Part shown: positions 1 through 6,382 of the stretch, one piece after another
Layout of the letters: each line of letters opens with the position of its first letter
Numbering within the stretch: position 1 is the first letter of the stretch
Origin: Acidobacteriota bacterium
GTDB lineage: Bacteria; Acidobacteriota; JAAYUB01
Direction of reading: 5' to 3'
DNA: 32,838 nucleotides
NCBI GenBank assembly: GCA_017996395.1
Contig: JAGOHA010000029.1
Span: 1-32,838 of the forward strand
Translations under genes and position numbers: made by a program
The notes under the pieces: generated by a model
Told to the model about the DNA's origin: nothing
Seen by the model: the letters and a program-made list of their open reading frames with translations, nothing else
The model's database searches: none

Positions 1-423
1 ATCCCGATCAGCTGCGCCGGGTGCGATTCTTCGATGCCGAATCGCATCGCCAGTTCACGTTCCTCACCAACAACTTTGTCCTGCCGCCGCTGACCATCGC
101 CCACCTGTACAAGCACCGCTGGCAGGTTGAGATCTTCTTCAAATGGATCAAGTCCCATCTGTTGATCGAGCGCTTTTATGGCACCTCGCTCAATGCCGTC
201 AAGATCCAGATCTGGGTCGCCATCACCATCTACGTGCTGGCGGCGCTGATCAAACAGCACCTCCGCCTGGACCGCAGTCTCTACGAAATTCTGCAGATTC
301 TCAGCGTCACCCTGTTTGAGAAAGTGCCTCTTATAGAAGTACTTACCAAATCTACCATGCCTGATGAAAAGAGCCCTCATTGCAAGCAACTGAAACTATT
401 CGACTTTTAACCGGACAGTAGTG
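1..423 (+). mobile_element. 3' end of an IS4-family insertion sequence
   Basis: The left edge of the window lies inside an insertion sequence; only its 3' part is present. It carries the C-terminal third of an IS4-type DDE transposase and, just after the transposase stop, a short non-coding tip containing CCGGACAGTAGTG. I place the tip near 423 because the neighbouring minus-strand membrane protein gene regains a sensible family sequence from about there. The left end, the left inverted repeat and the target duplication are outside the window, so the exact boundary is inferred. Confidence 0.75.
3..410 (+). CDS. IS4-family transposase, C-terminal fragment (5' end outside the window)
   Basis: The reading frame is open from the first bases of the window, so the start lies upstream; the GTG at 21 is internal. 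The fragment has the IS4 hallmark Y-(2)-R-(3)-E-(6)-K in YKHRWQVEIFFKWIK, which supplies the catalytic glutamate of the DDE triad. Before it stands the FLTNNF strand typical of IS4 elements, and after it the segment around SLYEILQILSVTLFEK near the C-terminus. It would cut and join the ends of its own element. The stop at 408-410 overlaps, on the opposite strand, the stop of the interrupted membrane protein gene. The C-terminal region looks intact; whether the whole gene is functional cannot be judged here. Confidence 0.85.
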   Translation, partial: PDQLRRVRFFDAESHRQFTFLTNNFVLPPLTIAHLYKHRWQVEIFFKWIKSHLLIERFYGTSLNAVKIQIWVAITIYVLAALIKQHLRLDRSLYEILQILSVTLFEKVPLIEVLTKSTMPDEKSPHCKQLKLFDF

Positions 424-703
424 TGCCGGCCACGATGTTGACGCAGGGGATGATCAGCAGCACGATCCACCACAGCGGCCGTCCCACGACTTCCAGCAGG
501 ACAATGATGTTGTAGATGGGCACGATCGCCGCCCAGCCGGGCTTGCCCGCCTTGACGAAGATTTTCCACAGGCTGGCGTTAAACAGGATGATGATCGCGG
601 CGTAGATCACGAAGAACACGCAGCCGAATCCGGCTCCGAGCATGCCCGCGACATCCTCCTCGGACTGCAACAACATCAGATACGGAGCGATCGATGGGGA
701 CAT
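407..703 (-). pseudogene. DUF5684-like small membrane protein, 3' end cut off by the IS element
   Basis: This 98-residue frame starts at the ATG at 703, behind a near-perfect AAGGAGGT ribosome site; upstream in-frame codons lack one. Two hydrophobic segments are visible: about residues 17-42 and, after the family-like stretch KAGKPGWAAIVPIYN, about residues 61-90. Proteins of this DUF5684 type normally continue with a further hydrophobic segment and a conserved tail. Here the frame ends at VAGTLLSG, and the last codons, including the stop, appear to come from the tip of the adjoining IS4 element. I therefore read it as a gene truncated by insertion. Function is unknown; family members are small multi-pass membrane proteins. 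The strong promoter and ribosome site are still in place, so a shortened protein could be made. Confidence 0.7.
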
Positions 704-762
704 ACCGACCTCCTTGTTAGTGAGTATCAACTCATATGGTCTTGTGCGAAATCGATATCTGG

Positions 763-790
763 ATTTTAACCGCTTCTCCGGACCTGTCAA
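763..790 (-). promoter_or_regulatory. sigma-70-type promoter for the truncated membrane protein gene
   Basis: Read on the minus strand, TTGACA (785-790) and TAAAAT (763-768) are separated by 16 bases. Transcription would begin near 756 and give a leader of about 50 bases before the ATG at 703. No comparably good promoter is seen for the divergent PAS gene in 704-926. Confidence 0.65.
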
Positions 791-926
791 GGGGATTGTC
801 AGCGAAGTTTATTCAGCGGTGATGTCCGGACCCGCCCCCGGCGACACCCTCGTGCCGAATGGCTGGAAAACCGGTCCGAAACATGGCAGAATCACGGGTC
901 GCATAACCTGACGGGCAGGAGCTTCC

Positions 927-1265
927 ATGGACATCGACTGGGCGCGCGAATTTCCCGGGGCGGTCACGGTCACTGACACGGCGGGCACCATCCTTTACAT
1001 GAACCACCGCGCGGCGGCGGTCTTCGCCGCCGAAGGCGGCGCGGCCCTGGTGGGCACCAACGTGCTGGACTGCCACCCGGAGCCGTCGCGCACCATGCTC
1101 GCCGAGATGCTGCGGACGGAACGCCCCAACGTCTACACCATCGAGAAGAAGGGGGTCCGGAAGCTGATCCACCAGTCGCCGTGGTACCGCGACGGCCGCT
1201 ACGCCGGCTTCGTGGAGCTGTCGCTGGAACTCCCCGCCGAGATACCCCACTTCGTGCGGGGATGA
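927..1265 (+). CDS. Stand-alone PAS-domain protein
   Basis: A 112-residue protein that is essentially one PAS fold. The N-terminal strand pair AVTVTDTAGTILYMN (residues 12-26) is the usual PAS opening, followed by a helix and the segment GTNVLDCHPEPSR (43-55), and it ends with paired strands around WYRDGRYAGFVELSLEL. There is no kinase, cyclase or DNA-binding domain. I recall similar single-PAS proteins with the same CHPEPSR motif in anaerobic bacteria, but their ligand is not known to me; Cys49 and His50 could bind a metal or haem, which is a guess. The start is supported by GCAGGAG upstream. It is convergent with the ATPase gene that follows and does not appear to belong to an operon. Confidence 0.75.
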   Translation: MDIDWAREFPGAVTVTDTAGTILYMNHRAAAVFAAEGGAALVGTNVLDCHPEPSRTMLAEMLRTERPNVYTIEKKGVRKLIHQSPWYRDGRYAGFVELSLELPAEIPHFVRG

Positions 1266-1330
1266 ACACCGGGCGGCCGCCCTCCGGCGGGCGATTCAAC
1301 CGCCGCTGGCCCGTCCGGATGCCGACACGG

Positions 1331-2491
1331 CTAAACCACGTCGCCGGTCCATAGCTGTTCGAGAAACACCTGCCAGGGTAGGATGAAAATGCCTTCGTGT
1401 TTTCGCGGGGCGCTTTCTGTGCAGACGATAAAGGAACGTGCCGGTCGATAGTCCTGGATGAAAGCTTTCATGGATCGGAGTTCGGCGCTGTCGATGCGGT
1501 GGGTGCCCTTCACTTCGATGGCGACCTCCCCACCGTTCAGAATGAAATCTACTTCAACACCTGACTTCGTCCGCCAAAAATTCACGTCGTAATGAAGCTC
1601 GCGATAGGAGCGATGGGCCAGCAGTTCCATCAGGATGAAATGTTCCAGAGCTTTCCCGAACAGCTCGCCCCTCAATTGTGGAATCTGACGGTTCGTGATG
1701 GCCCCGGCTACACCCACATCGAACAGATAGAACTTGCCGGTCCGGGTGATAACCTGACGGTCCTGGCGCTTCTTGAAGGGCTCGATCATCGTGCCCAACA
1801 GGGTATCCATCAGGATTTGGTAGTACTCCTTGACGGTTTTTGAGTCCACGCCGCAATCCCGGGCGATGTTGGCATAATTGGTCAGTTCGCCGTGTGAGTA
1901 CCCCACGGCGTCAAAAAAACGCGAAAAGGCGGGAAAATTCCGGGTCAACCCCTCATCGAAGACCTCCTCCTTGAGATAATCATGCAGGTACGCACGCAAT
2001 GACTTGCGGTATTCCGGCTGCAGGTAGTGTGAGGGGACCATCCCCCGGTTCAGCGCCCTGAGCAGATCGAATCCCGCCACTTCAGCCGACACGAGCGGGT
2101 GCATCTCGTAGCGCCAGGCCCGGCCCCCGAGCAGGTTCGTCCGGCCCCGTTTCAGTTTCCGCGCGCTGGAGCCGCACAGGATGAAACGCAGTCCCTTGTT
2201 TTCAATCAACCAGTGGATTTCGTCGAGTAGCTGGGGCACTTTCTGCACCTCATCGATGATGATCGGTGCCTCCAGTTGCTGCGGCGCGGCTGCCAGAAGT
2301 TGTTCTCGAAGCAGAAACGGGCGCTTGACCAACTCCAGATACAGGTCGGTCTGCAATAAATCAAAACGAAGGCTGTCGGGAAAGGTTGCGTTCAAGAAAG
2401 TGGTCTTGCCCGTTTGTCTCGGTCCCCACAAAAAAGCCGATTGTTTTTTTGGCAGGGCGATTTTCAACAAGCGGGCCAAAATCTCTTTCAT
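1331..2491 (-). CDS. AAA-family ATPase with DUF4143 domain
   Basis: A 386-residue protein of the widespread AAA_14/DUF4143 type. The Walker A motif GPRQTGKT is at residues 23-30, Walker B IIIDE at 77-81, and a sensor-like CGSS at about 106-109. The C-terminal DUF4143 part contains an E-V-D...E-V-K pattern (Asp315, Glu326, Lys328) that resembles the PD-(D/E)XK nuclease core. Length and domain order are normal for the family, so the gene looks complete. The biological role of these ATPases is not settled; they often sit alone in accessory regions and are frequently transferred. The ATG at 2491 is preceded by GGAG eight bases upstream. The AT-rich promoter region with nested palindromes differs from its GC-rich surroundings, which fits acquisition by transfer. 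Confidence 0.88.
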   Translation of the reverse strand: MKEILARLLKIALPKKQSAFLWGPRQTGKTTFLNATFPDSLRFDLLQTDLYLELVKRPFLLREQLLAAAPQQLEAPIIIDEVQKVPQLLDEIHWLIENKGLRFILCGSSARKLKRGRTNLLGGRAWRYEMHPLVSAEVAGFDLLRALNRGMVPSHYLQPEYRKSLRAYLHDYLKEEVFDEGLTRNFPAFSRFFDAVGYSHGELTNYANIARDCGVDSKTVKEYYQILMDTLLGTMIEPFKKRQDRQVITRTGKFYLFDVGVAGAITNRQIPQLRGELFGKALEHFILMELLAHRSYRELHYDVNFWRTKSGVEVDFILNGGEVAIEVKGTHRIDSAELRSMKAFIQDYRPARSFIVCTESAPRKHEGIFILPWQVFLEQLWTGDVV

Positions 2492-2496
2492 GGAGC

Positions 2497-2548
2497 AAAC
2501 TCCGAAAAAGTTTAACTAATTCGGAGTTTATTCCGATATAGTTGAACT
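2497..2548 (-). promoter_or_regulatory. Nested palindromes over the ATPase promoter (putative operator)
   Basis: Two inverted repeats share the middle element. The first has perfect 10-bp arms, AAACTCCGAA at 2497-2506 and TTCGGAGTTT at 2520-2529. The second has 17-bp arms at 2509-2525 and 2532-2548 that match at 14 of 17 positions with a 6-base centre. The second palindrome covers the space between the -35 and -10 boxes; the first covers the transcript start and leader. This is a natural position for a repressor. Which protein would bind is unknown. Confidence 0.6.
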
Positions 2549-2553
2549 GTCAA
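2525..2553 (-). promoter_or_regulatory. sigma-70-type promoter of the AAA/DUF4143 gene
   Basis: On the minus strand TTGACA (2548-2553) is followed after 17 bases by TAAACT (2525-2530). The predicted start near 2518 leaves a leader of about 27 bases before the ATG at 2491. Confidence 0.6.
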
Positions 2554-2618
2554 CTCCCATCTTCTGTTTGTTTTTCCGACGATTTTCTTCAGGCGGAATG
2601 AACCCGGCAGGGGTGGAA

Positions 2619-3608
2619 TCAGTTGGCTGGCCTGCCTGGCCGGCGGTATCGGATCAGGAATTCCCAGATGTACGGAGCGGCGTCCAGTTCCCGCGTGGCC
2701 GGACCGAGCTGCCAGGCCGGGGGCGGCGCCGGTTCGCCCGGCCAGCCGTGGCCGCCGCCCTCCACCACAACCAGGACCACCTGCGCCGTGGCCGCGCCGC
2801 TCGCGGGGAAGGTCTCCGTCCGCATCCGGGTGCCGTCGTTATGCCGGTCCGGTAGTTCCGCGGAGACCGGCGCCGGATCGGTCGCGGCCGCCTGCGCCCA
2901 CCACCGCGCCGTCTCGGGCGCCGAGAGCACCCGGCCGCCGTTCGGGCTGTTGACTTCGCCACCGGCCCAGGGGACCACCGGATCTTCCGTCCCGTGGATC
3001 AGCAGCAGCGGCGGCGACGGCCGGGCGGGCCGGCGCGTGGCCAGCCGTTCCGGCAACCCGGCGCCGACGCTCGCCCCGGCGGCCAGCAGATCGGGCGCTT
3101 CCAGGGCCAGCCGCTGGACCATCATCCCGCCGTTGGAGTAGCCGGCGGCATACACCCGCGCCGGATCCACGGCGGTGTCCGCCTTCAGGCGGCCGACCAG
3201 CCGGCGGATGAAGCCCACGTCGTCGACGCCGGCGCGCTCGGCTGGGGTGGCACCGCGGCCGTCGGCCCAGGTGCGCGCCACGCCGTCGGGGAACGCGACG
3301 ACGCAGCCGGTCCGGTCGGCCAGGGTGTCGAACCCGGAGACGGCCGTCATCTCCGCGCCCGAACCGCCGCTGCCGTGGAGGACGACCAGCAGCGGAGCCG
3401 GACCGTCCGCAGCCGCCCGGCCCCGGTGCCACAGGAAGGTCCGCGTGTGTCCCTGCCACTCCAGCGACCCGGACCGAAGGCCGTCCGGCGGTTCCGGGGC
3501 GGCTGCCGGCGGCGCATCGCGACAGCCGGCGGCAAGCCCGACGGCCGATCCGACGAGGAGCCAGGCCGCCAGACGGCGGAGGTTGAGAGCAAGATTCATG
3601 GTTTTCAT
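2619..3608 (-). CDS. Lipoprotein alpha/beta-hydrolase, PHB depolymerase/feruloyl esterase type
   Basis: A 329-residue esterase of the LpqC/PHB-depolymerase family. Residues 1-29 form a lipoprotein signal with the lipobox GLAAGC (Cys29), so the protein is probably anchored in a membrane and faces the periplasm or outside. The fold starts with LLVVLHGSGGS (oxyanion region, about 73-83). The catalytic triad can be read as Ser158 in GYSNGG, Asp209 in HGTEDPVVP and His287 in GGGHGWPG. The family hydrolyses ester bonds in polyhydroxyalkanoates, feruloylated sugars or acetylated polysaccharides; the true substrate cannot be told from sequence. Neither ATG (3608 or 3599) has a good ribosome site, so the start is uncertain by three codons. 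It is divergent from the secreted protease gene, and both point to use of extracellular polymers. Confidence 0.85.
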   Translation of the reverse strand: MKTMNLALNLRRLAAWLLVGSAVGLAAGCRDAPPAAAPEPPDGLRSGSLEWQGHTRTFLWHRGRAAADGPAPLLVVLHGSGGSGAEMTAVSGFDTLADRTGCVVAFPDGVARTWADGRGATPAERAGVDDVGFIRRLVGRLKADTAVDPARVYAAGYSNGGMMVQRLALEAPDLLAAGASVGAGLPERLATRRPARPSPPLLLIHGTEDPVVPWAGGEVNSPNGGRVLSAPETARWWAQAAATDPAPVSAELPDRHNDGTRMRTETFPASGAATAQVVLVVVEGGGHGWPGEPAPPPAWQLGPATRELDAAPYIWEFLIRYRRPGRPAN

Positions 3609-3680
3609 TCTAACCGGTGCCGGGAACCCGTGTCGATGCGTGATCCGGACAGCGGGGTGGAGCGTCTATCTCCCGTGGGA

Positions 3681-3697
3681 GCGGATTTGCTATCCGC
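3681..3697. repeat. Short intergenic palindrome
   Basis: GCGGAT and ATCCGC form a perfect 6-bp stem around the loop TTGCT in the 207-bp gap between the divergent esterase and protease genes. There is no T-tract, so it is not a standard terminator. It resembles a short dispersed palindrome, but only one copy is in the window. Confidence 0.4.
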
Positions 3698-3716
3698 ATC
3701 CGGACCTGATTTTCTC

Positions 3717-3744
3717 TTGACAAGTCCGTGACAATCGCGATGAT
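3717..3744 (+). promoter_or_regulatory. Possible sigma-70 promoter for the M6 protease gene
   Basis: TTGACA at 3717-3722 is followed after 16 bases by GATGAT (3739-3744). The -35 box is perfect and the -10 box matches at four of six positions. It lies about 70 bases before the ATG at 3816. A weaker alternative uses GTGACA with TTTAAC slightly downstream. Confidence 0.4.
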
Positions 3745-3815
3745 GGCAGTTTAACATTCGGTCGCCCCAGTTTGAAAAACCATCTGCAGTCCCATACGCT
3801 GCTGGAGAGCCGCCC

Positions 3816-6245
3816 ATGATCCTGAAAATCCGTTCCCTCGCCGTGATCCCCGTCTTGATGCTCATGGCCTCGACCTGGCTGGCCGCCCTGGAGCCGCCGA
3901 CCCCCGAGCAGATCGCCCGGTACCGCGCCGACGGCACCCTGGCCCAGCGGATCGCCGCGGCCCGGGCGCTGGGCAACCACCAGGTCGCTCCCCGCCTGGT
4001 GGAGCGCGCCCGGTACAAGCTGGAGCGGTTGCAGAAAGGCGGCGCGGCCGGCAACGAGCCCATGGCGCCGCCGCTGGGCTGGCGGGGCATGCCCACCACG
4101 GGCACGGTGCGGGTGCTGGCCCTGCTGATCGCCTTTCAGGACATGGCCCCGTCCACCGAAGCCAGCCGGATCCAGGACCAGCTCTTCGGCGACGGTGTGG
4201 GCGGCTTCCCGCTGGAGAGCCTGCACAGCTACTACCAGCGGTCCTCGTACGGCCAGCTGGACATCCAGGGCAATGTCCTCGGCTGGTACACCACGCCCTA
4301 TCCGCGGTCCGGTGTCGCCCAGACGGATGTCGGCCGGGAGAGCCTGATCCAGGAAGCGCTGACCCATTACGACAACCAGGGCCATGATTTCAGCCAGTAC
4401 GACAACGACGGCGACGGCACCATCGACTACCTGGTGGTCGTCTGGACCGGGCCGCACGGCGCGTGGGCCAGCTTCTGGTGGGGCTACATGACCAACTACG
4501 GCAACTCCACCTTTGTGCTGGACGGCAAGGTGCTGGACACGTACTCCTGGCAGTGGGAGGCCTCCACCGTCGGCGACCTGTTCATGCCCAACGTGGTGAT
4601 CCACGAGACGGGCCACGCCCTGGGGCTGCCCGATTATTACGACTACGATGACGGCGTCGGCCCCCGCGGCGGCGTCGGCGGGCTGGACATGATGGACGGC
4701 AACCAGGGGGACCACAACCCGTTCAGCAAGTGGCTCCTCGACTGGATCACTCCCACGGTGCTGGGCGGCGGCAGCCAAGCGGTCTCGCTGCGCGGCACGG
4801 CCGACACCGGCGACGCGCTGGTGATCATGCCGGGCGCCACGGCGGACGATCCGTTCTTCGAGTTCTTCCTGGTGCAGAATCGGAAACGGTCAAACAACGA
4901 CGCCCGCCTGTCCTCCGACGGCATGCTCATCTGGCATGTGGACGCCCGGCTCGATCCGTACGGGTTCAATTTCATCTACGACAACTCGTACACCGACCAC
5001 AAGCTGCTCCGCCTCATGGAGGCGGACGGGCTCGAGGAGATCGAGCAGGGCGGCTCCGCCGACAGCGGCGATTACTTCAAGGCGGGCATGGCGTTCGGGC
5101 CCGCGTCCGTTCCCGACAGCGACCGTTACGACGGCGTGCCCACCAACCTGGCGGTTACGGAAATCTCCGCTCCCGGCGCCACGATGACGTGCAACGTGGC
5201 GTTCGACAACCAGGCGCCCACCCTGGGCGGCATCACGATCTGCGCCAACGCCAGCGAGACGATCATCGGCTGGGAGACCAGCGAGTACACCGACGCGGGT
5301 ATCATCTACGGACGCGACCTGGATCTGACCGGCGAGGCCTTCTCAACGAGCGCGGGCACGGTCCACATCGTGGCGCTGCCGGGGCTGCAGGCGGGCGGCC
5401 TGTACGTGTTCCAGATCTTTTGCACCGATCCCAGCGGCAATACCGCCGAGTCCGATTTCCACCACTTCATCGTGCCGGACAGCGCCGGCGTCGAGGAACA
5501 GGTGTTCCAGGACGACCTGGAGTCAGGCGCCCCCGACTGGACCCGCACGCCGAACGGCCTGGGACCCTGGGCGCTCGTCGACAGCCAGTACGCCCGCTCG
5601 GCCACCCACGCCTGGTTCAGCACCGATCCGGAAGGCGGCAAGGACGACCTGTTGCTTCCGCCCGAGCTGAATCTGACGGGCGCGGCTTCGGCCACGCTGA
5701 CTTTCTGGCACACCTACAGCTTTGAAACCGACTTCGACGGCGGCGTGGTGGAGATCTCCGTCGACGCCGGGCAGACGTTTACCGACCTCGGCCCGGACAT
5801 TCTCGCCGGCGGATACACCGGCCTCATCAACCCGTCCACCCAGTCGCCCATCCGGGGACGGCAGGCCTGGACCGGCGGCACCCTCGGCACCATGACCCCG
5901 GTCACGGTGAGCCTGGACCGGTTCTGCGGCCGGCCGGCCCTCATCCGCTTCCGGCTGGGGTGCGACCTGTATGCCGGGGGGCAGGGCTGGTACATCGACG
6001 ACGTGACGGTGAGCCGCGTCACCTGCGAGCCCGTCACGCCCGTCGCGGGCTGGCCCGAGGCCACCGGCGACCTGAACGGCGACCAGCTGCTGGACGCCGG
6101 CGACTTGCTCCTGATGGCTGACTACCTGGCGGGGAACGTCCTGAACGTGCCGGCCGGCATCTACGCCGGCGACATGAACGGCGACCATCGCATCACCGTG
6201 GCGGATGGGGTGATCCTGGTCGGCCGCGTCATCGGGATCATGTAG
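3816..6245 (+). CDS. Secreted M6-family metalloprotease with C-terminal dockerin
   Basis: An 809-residue exported zinc protease related to immune inhibitor A. Residues 1-24 are a signal peptide (a basic start, then a hydrophobic core ending at LAALEPP). A propeptide-like helical stretch follows to about residue 90, then the M6 catalytic domain. The zinc site is HETGHALGLPD, with His263, His267 and Asp273 as likely ligands and Glu264 as the base. The acidic loop YDNDGDGTIDY near residues 195-205 is a typical calcium site of the family. After a fibronectin-like segment, residues of about 565-740 form a jelly-roll domain with paired strands of the MAM/carbohydrate-binding kind. The last 59 residues carry two dockerin calcium loops, GDLNGDQLLDAGD (from 751) and GDMNGDHRITVAD. 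No cohesin is present in the window. It would degrade proteins outside the cell. Confidence 0.9.
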   Translation: MILKIRSLAVIPVLMLMASTWLAALEPPTPEQIARYRADGTLAQRIAAARALGNHQVAPRLVERARYKLERLQKGGAAGNEPMAPPLGWRGMPTTGTVRVLALLIAFQDMAPSTEASRIQDQLFGDGVGGFPLESLHSYYQRSSYGQLDIQGNVLGWYTTPYPRSGVAQTDVGRESLIQEALTHYDNQGHDFSQYDNDGDGTIDYLVVVWTGPHGAWASFWWGYMTNYGNSTFVLDGKVLDTYSWQWEASTVGDLFMPNVVIHETGHALGLPDYYDYDDGVGPRGGVGGLDMMDGNQGDHNPFSKWLLDWITPTVLGGGSQAVSLRGTADTGDALVIMPGATADDPFFEFFLVQNRKRSNNDARLSSDGMLIWHVDARLDPYGFNFIYDNSYTDHKLLRLMEADGLEEIEQGGSADSGDYFKAGMAFGPASVPDSDRYDGVPTNLAVTEISAPGATMTCNVAFDNQAPTLGGITICANASETIIGWETSEYTDAGIIYGRDLDLTGEAFSTSAGTVHIVALPGLQAGGLYVFQIFCTDPSGNTAESDFHHFIVPDSAGVEEQVFQDDLESGAPDWTRTPNGLGPWALVDSQYARSATHAWFSTDPEGGKDDLLLPPELNLTGAASATLTFWHTYSFETDFDGGVVEISVDAGQTFTDLGPDILAGGYTGLINPSTQSPIRGRQAWTGGTLGTMTPVTVSLDRFCGRPALIRFRLGCDLYAGGQGWYIDDVTVSRVTCEPVTPVAGWPEATGDLNGDQLLDAGDLLLMADYLAGNVLNVPAGIYAGDMNGDHRITVADGVILVGRVIGIM

Positions 6246-6284
6246 GCGGGTTCGGGATTGATTCGGCCCGGTAGATGATTGAAG

Positions 6285-6312
6285 GTTGATAGTTGATGGT
6301 TGATGGTTGATG
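6285..6312. repeat. Tandem heptamers in the gap after the protease gene
   Basis: Four consecutive copies of GTTGATG (the first ends in A) lie in the 137-bp gap between the convergent protease and kinase genes. A loose hairpin, CCGTTAA with TTGACGG, follows just downstream. The gap then runs into short near-repeats of TTCACCG that extend into the last codons of the kinase gene. I see no gene or clear terminator here. Confidence 0.6.
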
Positions 6313-6382
6313 GGAGACCGTTAATTATTGACGGCTGCTCCAGCTCCCGTCCCCTGACTCGTCGATCCATCGATTCACCGAC

